A stretch of 55,931 nt of DNA from Dawidia cretensis (GCF_018598175.1 NZ_JAHESE010000039.1:1-55931); one strand, 5' to 3'. Positions 24,431-33,416 are shown, counted from the stretch's first letter. Program-made: numbers and translations. Notes: generated by a model from the letters alone, not told the origin.

Positions 24431-25720
24431 TTATTCGTTTGGAGTTTCGGGGTTCAGCTCATGAAAGCGGTGGGAGAGGTGTTTGTACGCATTCTCGGCC
24501 AGGATGATGCCGTTGTCGACGATCACGCCGATGGCCAGTGCTATGCCGGTGAGCGACATGATGTTGGACGTTATGCCAAAGGCATTTAACAGAATGAAGC
24601 TGATGGCAATGGTCAGGGGCAGTTGTACCAGGATGCTGACGGCGCTGCGCCAATGGAACAGGAACAGGAGTACGACGGCGGAGACGACGATCATTTCTTC
24701 GATCAGCGTGCGCCGGATGGACGAGATGGATTCCTCGATCAGCTCGCTGCGGTCGTATACAATGTTGAACTTTACGCCGCCGGGGAAGCCTTTGGCGACT
24801 TCGGTCATTTTTTCTTTGACGCGCCGAATGACTTCGTCGGCATTTTCGCCGTAGCGCATGACGACGATGCCGCCTACGACTTCACCTTCACCGTCGCGGT
24901 CGAAAATGCCGAGGCGTGCTTCGCCGGTCATTTGGACTGTGGCGATGTCGCCGACGGTAATGGGGGTGGTGCCGGAGGTCTTGACGGGGATGCGCTCGAT
25001 CTCTTCTAGGGAGTGGAGGTAGCCGGTGGTTTTGATGATATACCCGATGTCGCTCAATTCGAACTTACGCCCGCCGGCCTCGTTGTTGCCGGCGCGTACG
25101 GCACGGATGACGTCGGCGACGGACAGGTTGTAGTAGGTAAGGCGGTGCGGGTTGAGTGCCAGCTGGTATTGTTTCTGAAAGCCGCCGAACGACGCAATCT
25201 CGCTGACGCCTTGTACGGGTTGCAGCGCAAATTTGATATACCAGTCCTGCAGCGCGCGTTGTTCGCCTAGGTCCATGCCGGGCGCGTCGAGTGTATACCA
25301 GAGTACATGGCCCACGCCGGTACCGTCGGGACCGAGTGTGGGTGTGATGCCTTCGGGCAACAGCCGGCTGGCGTAGTTGAGGCGTTCGAGTACGCGCTCG
25401 CGGGCCCAGTATACATCGGTGTTATCTTCAAAGATGACGTAGACGAAGCTCATGCCGAACATGGAGGTGCCGCGCACATATTTTACTTGCGGGAGCGCTT
25501 GCAGATTGGTGACGAGCGGATAGGTTACCTGGTCTTCGATGAGCTGGGGGCTGCGGCCCATCCATTCGGTGTAGACGATGACCTGGTTTTCGGACAGGTC
25601 GGGGATGGCATCGATCTTACTGGTGCGTACGGCGTGTATGCCCCAGACAAATAAAGCGGCGGCCAGCAACAGGATTAAGACCCGGTTGCGCAGGGAGAAG
25701 GAGATGAGGTTTTCGATCAT
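24431..25720 (-). CDS. cusA: CusA/CzcA heavy-metal RND pump, N-terminal part
   Basis: A 429-residue N-terminal portion of a CusA/CzcA proton-driven metal exporter. TM1 (ISFSLRNRVLILLLAAALFVWG), first porter loop (PDLSENQVIVYTEWMGRSPQLIEDQVTYPL) and TM2-4 are present, including the proton-relay Asp in GVIVDNGIILAENAY. It ends just past TM4 with NPETPNE and a TAA, exactly in the linker where intact homologues continue to ERLxIIExASRQV. The next gene supplies the rest. As no conserved block is lost, the two products could assemble into a working pump. The 5' region holds repeat copy C. Confidence 0.9.
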   Translation of the reverse strand: MIENLISFSLRNRVLILLLAAALFVWGIHAVRTSKIDAIPDLSENQVIVYTEWMGRSPQLIEDQVTYPLVTNLQALPQVKYVRGTSMFGMSFVYVIFEDNTDVYWARERVLERLNYASRLLPEGITPTLGPDGTGVGHVLWYTLDAPGMDLGEQRALQDWYIKFALQPVQGVSEIASFGGFQKQYQLALNPHRLTYYNLSVADVIRAVRAGNNEAGGRKFELSDIGYIIKTTGYLHSLEEIERIPVKTSGTTPITVGDIATVQMTGEARLGIFDRDGEGEVVGGIVVMRYGENADEVIRRVKEKMTEVAKGFPGGVKFNIVYDRSELIEESISSIRRTLIEEMIVVSAVVLLFLFHWRSAVSILVQLPLTIAISFILLNAFGITSNIMSLTGIALAIGVIVDNGIILAENAYKHLSHRFHELNPETPNE

Positions 25721-25789
25721 GATGGGATCGAGGTAGTGCTAAATGAATGTATGGAGTAAGTGGTTGGCTGTGGTGGATCCACAGCAGTC

Positions 25790-25862
25790 TCGGCAGTCTG
25801 AAGACTGCCATTAGACGGGGCACAAGTCTCCGCCCCGAGGCGGGGCTAAGACTTGCGCCAGC
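25790..25862 (-). repeat. Two-hairpin dispersed element, copy C
   Basis: Hairpin 1 is GGCAGTC-tgaa-GACTGCC (25792-25809). Hairpin 2 is CAAGTC (25823-25828) ... GACTTG (25850-25855), with a GCCCCG/CGGGGC inner stem. It starts about 10 bases after the stop codon (25872) of the HYC_CC_PP gene and lies in the leader of the pump gene. It shows the CTAAGACTTGCGCCAG edge of copy B. Confidence 0.87.
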
Positions 25863-25871
25863 AAGACCGGA

Positions 25872-26276
25872 TCAAATACGGAAAACTTGAAGTGTCGCGG
25901 GGCGATCGTCGTGTAGGGGTGGTGGATCGTACAGTTGGAACGAAGCTGTAGCGGTTGATGTAGCGGGGATGATATCCGCTATGAGTATTGGATATTGGAT
26001 GACCAGCGGCACAGGGTGTGTCGTGAGGTCGAAGTGGGTGACGTCGTTTTTTAGCTTCTGGGCCTTGTGTACAATGAGGGTGTCGTCACAGCACGAGGAT
26101 TTGGCGTGGTGACAGGGTGGAAGCTTTTGCTCCATGGGGCAGGGGGATGCCTTTTCCAGGAAGGCCACGTTATCGACCCGGCCACCGCAGAGGTGGACGC
26201 CTACCACGAAGCTGGTGGAGGAGGCCAGCACCAGTAGGGCGAGGAGAAGTGACGATATGGTCCGGAGCGGTTTCAC
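25872..26276 (-). CDS. HYC_CC_PP family small exported protein
   Basis: A 134-residue secreted protein with a GTG start at 26276 and a signal peptide ending before about residue 27. It shows the pattern of the HYC_CC_PP family: VHLCGG in place of HYC, a Cys/His-rich centre (SPCPMEQ...PCHHAKSSCCDD) and DPPPL near the end. The family is typical of Bacteroidota metal-resistance loci and is probably a periplasmic metal-binding protein. It lies between the HMA chaperone and the RND pump; repeat C follows 10 bases after its stop. Confidence 0.8.
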   Translation of the reverse strand: MKPLRTISSLLLALLVLASSTSFVVGVHLCGGRVDNVAFLEKASPCPMEQKLPPCHHAKSSCCDDTLIVHKAQKLKNDVTHFDLTTHPVPLVIQYPILIADIIPATSTATASFQLYDPPPLHDDRPATLQVFRI

Positions 26277-26338
26277 GTTGTTTGTTCAAAGATACGTGTT
26301 TTTACCTGGATTTGTTTCGGGGAGCCGCAGCCTCCCGT

Positions 26339-26548
26339 TCAGGAGGCCTTTTCGGCGCGATAGCCTGCTTTTTGAAGCGATTCTTGTACGGTATGTGCGT
26401 CGGTGTTGTTGGTGACCGTCAGGGGGCGTGTGGGCTGGGTGAGGTCTACCTGCCAGTTGCCGGTGCCCACGGCCTCGTCGAGGTAGGGCGTTACTTTGGC
26501 GACGCAGGCCGAGCATTTGATATTGGTAGTGAATGTTTGTGTACTCAT
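26339..26548 (-). CDS. Copper chaperone, HMA domain (CopZ-like)
   Basis: A 69-residue protein consisting of one heavy-metal-associated ferredoxin-like domain. The metal site is KCSACVAK (CxxC at residues 12-15), followed by the usual beta-alpha-beta pattern and the closing GYRAEKAS. It is likely a cytoplasmic Cu(I) carrier that hands metal to the CopA ATPase encoded 86 bases upstream. It lacks the usual Met before the first Cys (here Ile-Lys). Confidence 0.88.
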   Translation of the reverse strand: MSTQTFTTNIKCSACVAKVTPYLDEAVGTGNWQVDLTQPTRPLTVTNNTDAHTVQESLQKAGYRAEKAS

Positions 26549-26634
26549 GGTTGTGCTTGTTTGCTGTGTAAAGAAACGGAAAAGAGGGGTGTTTGGCTTT
26601 ATACTTTTCCGGGTATGGTTTACAGAATTCCTGT

Positions 26635-28884
26635 TCAGAGCTTCCGGGCTTTTAATCGCAGGCTGTTCGCCACTACGCTGAACGAGCTGAGTGCCATGGC
26701 GGCGCCGGCCACCATGGGGTCGAGCAGAAATCCATTAACAGGGTATAATATGCCGGCGGCGATGGGTATGCCGATGACGTTGTATATAAATGCCCAGAAG
26801 AGGTTCTGGCGAATGCCCTGCACGGTCTGTGTAGACAGGGTCAGCGCTTTGGGAATGGCTTGCAGGTCGGATGTGATGAGGGTCATCTTGGCCACGTCCA
26901 TGGCGATGTCGGAGCCTTTGCCCATGGCGATGCTGACGTCGGCTTGTGCCAATGCCTGCGAGTCGTTGATGCCGTCGCCGGCCATCGCGACGACGTGTCC
27001 CTGCGCTTGCAACTTTTCGATGTAGGCTGCTTTCTGGTCGGGCATGACTTCGGCTTCGTAGTGCGCAATGCCTGCCTGCCGGGCAATGGCGCGTGCAGTC
27101 TGGGGGTTGTCGCCCGTGAGCATGTATACGGCGATTCCTTTTTCTTGCAGGGCTTCTACTGCGGCCCGCGAGGTGGGTTTGAGGGTGTCGGCGATGGCGA
27201 TCAGCGCGAGGACGCGTTGGGCGTCGGCGAAGTATATTACTGTACGGGCCTGTTCTTGCAGCTGTTCTGCTTGTGCTTGCAAGGTCGGTGGTATAACAAT
27301 CTGGTGTTCGGTGAGGAGTCGCGTGTTGCCTGCGTAGTACGGTATAGTTTGATGCGTGGCGACTACACCGCGGCCGGGGAGCGCTTCGAAGTGTTGCAGG
27401 GGTACACCTTGCGTGCCGGCGTCTTTCAGGTGACGTACAACGGCGGCGGCAAGCGGATGCTCCGACGATGTTTCGAGGCTGTAGAGTACAGAAGCTGCCA
27501 GGGTGTTATCGGGGCCATGCTGCCACAACAAGTCGGTTACACGCGGCTTGCCTTCGGTGAGCGTACCGGTCTTGTCGAGTACGACGGCTGTTACCTGGTG
27601 GGCGCGTTCGAGGCTTTCGGCATCGCGGATGAGGATGTTGTTTTCGGCACCTTTGCCAACGCCGACCATCAGGGCTGTAGGAGTGGCCAGTCCCAGTGCG
27701 CACGGGCAGGCAATGACCAACACGGTGACGGCTGCCAGCAGGCCATGGGTAAAAGCATGCTCGCCACCGACCAGCATCCACGTGACAAAGGTGAGTATCG
27801 CCAGGGTAATCACAATGGGGACAAAGATGCCGGCGATTTTGTCGGCCAGCTGTTGCACGGGGGCTTTGCTGCCTTGCGCCTCTTGTACCATACGGATGAT
27901 GCGGGCCAGGACGGTGTCACTGCCTATCTGCCGGGCTTCCAGCCGGAAGCTGCCGCGTTCGTTGACGGTGCCGGCGAATACTTTGTCGCCGGCCTTTTTT
28001 GATACGGCGATCGACTCGCCACTGATCATGCTTTCGTCGACATACGACGTTCCCGATTCTACCACGCCGTCGACGGGAATACGTTCGCCGGGGCGCACGA
28101 CGACGATGTTCCCGATGCGCACGGCAGCGATCGGCAGTTCCTGCTCGATTGTATTCTGTACAACCAAAACAGTCTTGGGTTGAAGGCCCATGAGCTTGCG
28201 TATGGCGGACGAGGTACTGGCTTTGGCGCGTGCTTCGAGCAGTTTGCCGATGGAGAGGAATGCGATGATGACGGCAGCGGCTTCATAGTATACATGGGCG
28301 TGTACCCCGCGGGCATGCCAGTAGTCGGGGAAGAATGTATTAAACGTGCTGAATAGAAAGGCAATGCTTGTCGACAATGCTACCAGCGTGTCCATGGTTG
28401 CCTGGCCGTGCCGCGCCTGTTTCCAGGCGTGTGCAAAGAAGCTGCGGCCGAGGTAAAATACGATGGGCGCGGTGAGGACCAGCGATATATAGGGCGTGTA
28501 GGCGTAGTCCATAAAGAACATGCCGAGGATCACGACGGGCGCGGACAGGATACATGCCCACAGCGTGCGGGTCTTGAGCGCGGCATAGTGTTTTTGTTGC
28601 GCGTCGGCGGCCTGGGCCTGCGGGTCTTCGGTGTCGATGACGAGGTCGTAGCCGATGGAACGTACTGCGGCCTGCAGGGCCTGTGGCTGTGTTTGGGTTG
28701 TGTCGTATTCTACCAGCGCCGTTTGGTTGGCATAGTTGACAGAGGCGGAATAAACACCGGGCGATGCGGCGAGCATCGACTCGACGCTGCCGGCACAGGC
28801 ACCGCAGGTCATTTCCAGCACCGGGAAGGTGGTGCGTGTGCGGGGCGTGGCTTTGCCGGGGTGATTGTTTGTTGTTGTGGTCAT
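26635..28884 (-). CDS. copA: Copper/heavy-metal translocating P1B-type ATPase
   Basis: A 749-residue P-type ATPase. The ATG at 28884 is preferred over TTG at 28911. One N-terminal HMA domain (CGAC at 27-30), eight membrane helices, the ion-path CPC motif (393-395, ACPCALGLATP), the phosphorylated Asp437 (DKTGTLTEG), the SEHPLA histidine motif and the GDGINDS hinge are present. CPC with this architecture indicates Cu(I)/Ag(I) export. It is the second gene of the island, after the HMA-AraC regulator, and the chaperone follows. Confidence 0.95.
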   Translation of the reverse strand: MTTTTNNHPGKATPRTRTTFPVLEMTCGACAGSVESMLAASPGVYSASVNYANQTALVEYDTTQTQPQALQAAVRSIGYDLVIDTEDPQAQAADAQQKHYAALKTRTLWACILSAPVVILGMFFMDYAYTPYISLVLTAPIVFYLGRSFFAHAWKQARHGQATMDTLVALSTSIAFLFSTFNTFFPDYWHARGVHAHVYYEAAAVIIAFLSIGKLLEARAKASTSSAIRKLMGLQPKTVLVVQNTIEQELPIAAVRIGNIVVVRPGERIPVDGVVESGTSYVDESMISGESIAVSKKAGDKVFAGTVNERGSFRLEARQIGSDTVLARIIRMVQEAQGSKAPVQQLADKIAGIFVPIVITLAILTFVTWMLVGGEHAFTHGLLAAVTVLVIACPCALGLATPTALMVGVGKGAENNILIRDAESLERAHQVTAVVLDKTGTLTEGKPRVTDLLWQHGPDNTLAASVLYSLETSSEHPLAAAVVRHLKDAGTQGVPLQHFEALPGRGVVATHQTIPYYAGNTRLLTEHQIVIPPTLQAQAEQLQEQARTVIYFADAQRVLALIAIADTLKPTSRAAVEALQEKGIAVYMLTGDNPQTARAIARQAGIAHYEAEVMPDQKAAYIEKLQAQGHVVAMAGDGINDSQALAQADVSIAMGKGSDIAMDVAKMTLITSDLQAIPKALTLSTQTVQGIRQNLFWAFIYNVIGIPIAAGILYPVNGFLLDPMVAGAAMALSSFSVVANSLRLKARKL

Positions 28885-28973
28885 AAGCAACCGGTCATAT
28901 TTACACTGCAAGTATACCGGAAAGCCGGCCAGCCGGTTTTACAGAATTCACCGAAGGGGTTATATAATTACCG

Positions 28974-29555
28974 TCAGGCGATCTTGTCCAGGGGCTTGCG
29001 TTGTGCTTCGGACTCACGGCTCTTTTTGAGCTCGGAGGGTGTCAGGCCCGTTACCTTTTTGAATTGGCCCGAGAGGTGTGCCACGCTGCTGTAGCCAAGT
29101 GTGTGGGCGATTTCGCTCAGGCTGAGCTCGTCGTAGAACAGCAATTCTTTGACGCGCTCGATCTTTTGGCGGATGATGTAGTGCTCGAGGGTGATGCCTT
29201 CGACGGAGGAGAAGAGGTTGCTCAGGTAGTTGTATTCGTAATGCAATGCTTCGGACAACAGGTGTGACCAGTTGAATTTGCGGTCGATGCCGTCGGGGTT
29301 GTGGACGATGCGGATGACGGTGTTTTTGATGCTTTCAATAAGCCGCGCACGGCGGTCGTCGATGCGCTCGAATCCTAATGCTACCAGGCTGGTGTCGAGG
29401 TGCTCGATCGTTTGCGGGGGGATGTCGGTTTGAGGGATGGTCACTTCGCCCAGGGTTACATGGTCGGGGTGGAGTCCGATCTGATCGAATACCTGCGTGA
29501 CGGCGGTGATGCACCGGTTGCAGACCATATTTTTTATGAAGAACGTCGTTGCCAT
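28974..29555 (-). CDS. AraC-family regulator with N-terminal HMA-like metal domain
   Basis: A 193-residue protein. The ATG at 29555 is chosen over a TTG at 29561. Residues 1-75 resemble an HMA domain with a CxxC site (VCNRC, 12-15) and a GFERID end. Residues 95-180 form an AraC-type double helix-turn-helix (LSLSEIAHTLGYSSVAHLSGQFKKVTGLTPSEL). It probably senses Cu or a similar metal directly and regulates the copA-cus island, whose first gene begins 89 bases downstream. Such fusions occur in Bacteroidota, but this one's metal and operator are unknown. Confidence 0.87.
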   Translation of the reverse strand: MATTFFIKNMVCNRCITAVTQVFDQIGLHPDHVTLGEVTIPQTDIPPQTIEHLDTSLVALGFERIDDRRARLIESIKNTVIRIVHNPDGIDRKFNWSHLLSEALHYEYNYLSNLFSSVEGITLEHYIIRQKIERVKELLFYDELSLSEIAHTLGYSSVAHLSGQFKKVTGLTPSELKKSRESEAQRKPLDKIA

Positions 29556-29934
29556 GGACAAATATGCGGATTCGGAGGGGGTAGAGGTTATAAGATTCCT
29601 GGAATTAGTTGTAGAATTTTAACACAGGAGGAGACCGGGTGGTTCAGTGCTCAGGGCCAGTTGTCACGGTAGACGTAGCCATTAAAAAGGTATCATTTGT
29701 GTTCAGAAGCCATTTTTCCAGAATGCTGTAGCCTCAATTTGTGTCGATTGTAGGAGGTGATGTAGCCTCTGGAAATTTCGTACGGTCAGCCCTGGTGTAA
29801 ATCTTTGCTTCTGCATTCCGGGACACCGGGGGCTTCGAAACAAAAAACCTGAAAACTAAGGTAGAGAGAAATTTTGATATCCACTGTTCTGTCGTAGCTG
29901 GTTTATCGCATTCTGTTACTTTAAACACAACGTT
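29556..29934. other. Gene-free stretch before the GH16 gene
   Basis: This is 379 bases without a convincing gene. I see no tRNA fold, long hairpin, repeat copy or open frame with family features. The short minus-strand frame over it is judged random. It should contain the promoter of the GH16 gene, but no clear TAnnTTTG box is seen within 40 bases of the start. Confidence 0.5.
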
Positions 29935-31860
29935 ATGAAACAACGAAGCATTACTATTACTATTACTACTACCCTTATACGATATACGGTGCTGCGCTTT
30001 GGGCGCGTGGCGGTGGGGCTTATGGCCATCATCCTTTTGCTCTGCAGTCCGGCCTTTGCGCAGACCGTTATTTTTGATGACTTCAATTACACAAACGCGG
30101 ATGATCCGGCGATTGAGAGCTTTAACAAGTGGCACATTGTGAATGACCTGAACAGTGGACCTCCGTCGGGTGCCGATTATCTGAAGTCGAATGTTACGTT
30201 TACCACGGACGGTATTATGGAGCTGCGTTGCTCGAATGCGGGCACGCCTGCCAGCGCCACACACTCCCGTATTGAAACGGGCGCCGATGTGAATTACTTT
30301 GAAGGTACTTATGCAGCACGGGTGTATTTTGACAATGCACCGCGCAACAACCAGGACCCTATCATTCAAACGTTTTATGCCATTTCGCCGGCGGCGGGTG
30401 GTGCTAATCCGGCGACGTACGCGGAGGTGGACTTCGAGTATTTGCCGTGGGACGCATGGAGCGGTATGTACGGCGGTACGTATAACAACGCCATGTGGAT
30501 GTCATCGTATGAGTCGTCTAACGTGTTGCCCAGTGGCGAGGGCCTTGATAACGCGCACGTTATTTTGAAACAGGACCTGGCGGGGTGGCATGACCTGGTG
30601 TTCCGGTTTGTGGACGACGTGAACGTGGAGTATTTTATCGACGGCGTAAAAAAAGCCAACGTGTCGGTGCGGACATCGGATGGCGTATCGGTATATCCGG
30701 ATTACAATATGCTGGTGAGCTTTGCCAACTGGGCGTATCCGCCGATCGATGGTTCGACGTTTGGTCCTTCTACACAGCAACGCAGCAGCACGATGAAGGT
30801 GGATTGGTTCGTGCATGTGAAGGATCAGAGTAAGAGCCCTGCGGAAGTGCAGGCCATTGTGGATGAGTTTCGTGGTCGCGGTGTCAGGCGCCGCAACCGT
30901 CAGGGTCAGGAGTATGTTTCTACGCCGCAGCCTCCAACGGGTGTGGTGACGGTCTATAAACACTGCGACTTTGGTGGTTATGCTGTTGGACTGCAGGTGG
31001 GTTCGTATACGCTGGCGCAGTTGCAAGCGTTGGGTGTTGTTGACAACGATATTTCGTCGGTAAAAGTACAATCGGGTTACCAGGTGACTTTCTATGATAA
31101 CAATAACCTGTCGGGTACGTCGTTGGTGAAAACGGCTGACGACAACTGTCTGAACAACGAGGGCTTTAACGATGTTGCCAGCTCGGTCGTGGTAGCGCCG
31201 GTGGCAGTGCCACCTTTCTCGATCTTGCGTCAGGCAGAGTCGTATAGTTCGGCCGCTGCCGTGTCGATTGTAACGACGACTGATCCACAAGGTGGTGCGC
31301 AACATGTGACGGCGATCGATACTGACGATTGGCTGGCGTATGCAAACATTGCGATTCCGGAGAGTGGCAATTATACGGCGGAATATCGCGTGTCGAGTGT
31401 GAATGGTGGTTTGATTGCTCTGGATTTAAATGCCGGTGCGATCTATCTGGGTGAAGTGACTGTACCGCCTACGGGTAGTGCCAGTACCTGGACGACGGTG
31501 CAGCATACAGTATATATCACGGCTGGGACATACGCGGTTGGCTTGTACGCGGGTACCGGTGGTTGGAACATCAATTGGTGGAAGCTTACACGACAGGCGG
31601 CTGCGCAAACTGTTGTGGCTGCTGCCGAGGCTGATGTTGTTTCCTGGGAAGTATATCCGAACCCTGTGCAAAGCAGCTTGAGCTTGTCGCGTGGCTTTGT
31701 GGGTGGTCGTGTGGTGATTACTGATCAGACGGGTAACAAGGTGTTGACAAGTGTTGTCAATGATGGCGCGTTAGATGTATCTACGCTGCGTCCGGGTCTT
31801 TATAATGTGATTGTTACGAAGAATAAGAAGACGGTAAGCCGTAAGTTTATCAAGCAGTAG
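29935..31860 (+). CDS. Secreted GH16-like glycosidase with beta-gamma-crystallin, CBM6 and T9SS signal
   Basis: A 641-residue multidomain secreted enzyme. Residues 1-43 are a long signal peptide (...CSPAFAQ). The GH16-like jelly-roll spans about 45-295, with the catalytic motif EVDFE at 164-168 matching E-x-D-x-E (two glutamates as nucleophile and acid/base). A beta-gamma-crystallin domain follows (about 338-422; VYKHCDFGGY, VTFYDNNNLSG), then CBM6 (about 430-552; AESYSSAA, DTDDWLAYANI, WNINWWKL). The end is a T9SS type A sorting domain (about 565-641; VYPNP, GLYNVIV). It probably cuts a beta-glucan or galactan outside the cell; the substrate is not readable. Strong terminator follows. Confidence 0.9.
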   Translation: MKQRSITITITTTLIRYTVLRFGRVAVGLMAIILLLCSPAFAQTVIFDDFNYTNADDPAIESFNKWHIVNDLNSGPPSGADYLKSNVTFTTDGIMELRCSNAGTPASATHSRIETGADVNYFEGTYAARVYFDNAPRNNQDPIIQTFYAISPAAGGANPATYAEVDFEYLPWDAWSGMYGGTYNNAMWMSSYESSNVLPSGEGLDNAHVILKQDLAGWHDLVFRFVDDVNVEYFIDGVKKANVSVRTSDGVSVYPDYNMLVSFANWAYPPIDGSTFGPSTQQRSSTMKVDWFVHVKDQSKSPAEVQAIVDEFRGRGVRRRNRQGQEYVSTPQPPTGVVTVYKHCDFGGYAVGLQVGSYTLAQLQALGVVDNDISSVKVQSGYQVTFYDNNNLSGTSLVKTADDNCLNNEGFNDVASSVVVAPVAVPPFSILRQAESYSSAAAVSIVTTTDPQGGAQHVTAIDTDDWLAYANIAIPESGNYTAEYRVSSVNGGLIALDLNAGAIYLGEVTVPPTGSASTWTTVQHTVYITAGTYAVGLYAGTGGWNINWWKLTRQAAAQTVVAAAEADVVSWEVYPNPVQSSLSLSRGFVGGRVVITDQTGNKVLTSVVNDGALDVSTLRPGLYNVIVTKNKKTVSRKFIKQ

Positions 31861-31890
31861 TAGTGTCTGCTCGATTTGTTTATATAGTTC

Positions 31891-31921
31891 GCGCCGGCAG
31901 GGATCCTGCCGGCGCTTTTTT
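31891..31921 (+). terminator. Intrinsic terminator of the GH16 gene
   Basis: An 11-bp perfect GC-rich stem (GCGCCGGCAGG / CCTGCCGGCGC) with a 3-base loop, followed by seven T. It lies 30 bases after the GH16 stop, between convergent genes. Confidence 0.92.
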
Positions 31922-31933
31922 ATGTCATTTTGC

Positions 31934-32755
31934 CTATGTAACCCGGTATAAAAGTGAATGCAAGAATGCTTCCAGGGCGGTATTAAAGGCGTCGGGATTT
32001 TCGAGGTTGCTGACGTGGCCGGCACCTTCGATGGTCTGCAGGTGTGAACCGGGTAGGAGGTCGTGCATTTTGCGCGCGGCTTCGATCGGCGTGACTTTGT
32101 CTTCGGAACCTACGAGGATCAACACCGGACAGGTAACGGTCGGCAGCACGCCACATGTATCTTTACGGGCGGCCAGGGCCATGAGGGTTTTCGTGACGTT
32201 GTCGTCGGATGCCCTGGCAATGGTTTTCCGGATATGGTCTACGGCTTCGGGCTTGTCGAGGTGCGAGGCAGGAGCAAAGAGATTTTTAACGGACTCTTCG
32301 GCGTAGGGTGCCATGCCTTTCTCGCGTATGGAGTCGATTGCCTTCTTGCGTTTCTCGCGGGCGGCGTCGGTGTCGGCGAAGCACTGGGTGTCGGCCAGGA
32401 CGAGCGCGGCAAAACGCTCGGGTGCTTTTTCAATGGCGTGCAGGGCTATATATCCACCCATGGATAATCCACACACTACGGCCTGGGGTATACGCAGCGC
32501 GTCGAGGAAGAGTATAAAGTCGTGGGCGAACTGGGAGATGGTAAATTCTGCAGTGCCGGCGTCGGAGCTGCCATGGCCGCGCACGTCGTAGGCGACGACG
32601 CGGTAGGATTCTTTGAGGGCTTCGAATTGAGGCTCCCACATGTTTTTGCTGAACGGAAAACCGTGCAGGAACACCACGGGTATGTCGCTGTGCCCTTCGT
32701 CAAAATAGCTTACTTTATTTCCATTGATTTCGGTCTCTTTGGCAGCGAAGGGCAT
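31934..32755 (-). CDS. Alpha/beta hydrolase
   Basis: A 273-residue cytoplasmic alpha/beta-hydrolase fold enzyme. The open frame extends to 33133, but the ATG at 32755 (MPFAAKETEINGNKVSYFDEG) begins the fold and avoids running across the divergent neighbour. HGFPFSKN oxyanion region, nucleophile elbow GLSMGG (Ser98), acid in VGSEDKVTP and His in GAGHVSNLE are all present. It resembles the 3-oxoadipate enol-lactonase/esterase branch, but the substrate is not predictable. Convergent to GH16 and divergent from the 32933 gene. Confidence 0.88.
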   Translation of the reverse strand: MPFAAKETEINGNKVSYFDEGHSDIPVVFLHGFPFSKNMWEPQFEALKESYRVVAYDVRGHGSSDAGTAEFTISQFAHDFILFLDALRIPQAVVCGLSMGGYIALHAIEKAPERFAALVLADTQCFADTDAAREKRKKAIDSIREKGMAPYAEESVKNLFAPASHLDKPEAVDHIRKTIARASDDNVTKTLMALAARKDTCGVLPTVTCPVLILVGSEDKVTPIEAARKMHDLLPGSHLQTIEGAGHVSNLENPDAFNTALEAFLHSLLYRVT

Positions 32756-32932
32756 ATCGTTCAGGGGTTTAGATGGGTTACCGGGACTAAAAATAGGTAA
32801 AAAACTGTGCCTTCTGTCTGTCGGAAGTGTCGTACAGTATAGCAATTTGGCCGAAATGTCGAAATTCCTTGTGGCGTAGGCATTCTGGCCCGTACTTGGC
32901 TTTATTCTTCGCAGAAACAAAACACGACGATC

Positions 32933-33364
32933 ATGAAAAAGTATGCAATGACATTTGTATGGCTTCTGGCCTGTACGCTGGTATTTGCCCAGCACGGTGG
33001 TGACCATAAAGACAAAGGACATAAGGGCCCGGGCGATCCGAAAGCCGCCGCAGCTAAACACGCTGACAAATTGAAAGCCGATGTGGCCCTCGACGATACG
33101 CAGTATATTAAGGTGAAGGCTGTCTACGAACAATACGAACAGGAGCAGTCGACCGTGCGCCGGGACACGTCTTTGACCAAAGGCCAGGAGAACACCCGGA
33201 TGAAGGCATTGCGCGATAACCGCGACGCCAGTTTAAGAGCGGCCCTCACGGCTGAGCAATGGAAGAAGTGGGAAGCGCTGAAGCAGGAGAAGAAGGATGC
33301 CAAGAATGCCCGGAAGGATGGGAAGAAGGGAAAGGATGGCGCCGGGAAGGGAAAGAAGGAGTGA
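32933..33364 (+). CDS. Small exported basic protein, DUF4890/Spy-like
   Basis: A 143-residue protein with signal peptide (about 1-19, ...LVFAQ) then His/Lys-rich HGGDHKDKGHKGPGD. A helical LxxTQ..Y..V body follows (VALDDTQYIKVKAVYEQYEQEQ, LRAALTAEQWKKWEALKQ), reminiscent of DUF4890 and CpxP/Spy periplasmic chaperone-like proteins. It ends in a run of lysines and glycines (KKGKDGAGKGKKE). The function is probably protein or metal binding in the periplasm; this is weakly supported. Monocistronic with terminator 33386-33416. Confidence 0.65.
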   Translation: MKKYAMTFVWLLACTLVFAQHGGDHKDKGHKGPGDPKAAAAKHADKLKADVALDDTQYIKVKAVYEQYEQEQSTVRRDTSLTKGQENTRMKALRDNRDASLRAALTAEQWKKWEALKQEKKDAKNARKDGKKGKDGAGKGKKE

Positions 33365-33385
33365 TGGAATTGCGCTTGCGCTTGG

Positions 33386-33416
33386 AGAGGGTGTCCGGTG
33401 GGCACCCTCTTTTTTT
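33386..33416 (+). terminator. Intrinsic terminator of the 32933-33364 gene
   Basis: Stem AGAGGGTG / CACCCTCT (33386-33393 and 33403-33410) followed by a run of T ending at 33416, 22 bases after the stop codon. Confidence 0.85.

Noticed and set aside
22516-25720. Calling the split RND pump a pseudogene
   Set aside because: Both parts keep all conserved blocks and the second has its own start codon, so a working two-part pump is possible.
26860-28002. Long plus-strand open frame of 380 codons opposite copA
   Set aside because: It is an antisense shadow of a clear P-type ATPase, has no family pattern and a low-complexity Cys/Gly/Val-rich composition.
29556-29934. RNA gene or hidden small gene before the GH16 gene
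   Set aside because: I could not find a tRNA-like fold, strong hairpin or convincing open frame.
32756-33133. N-terminal extension of the alpha/beta hydrolase frame
   Set aside because: It lacks homology features and overlaps the divergent neighbour; the ATG at 32755 begins the fold.
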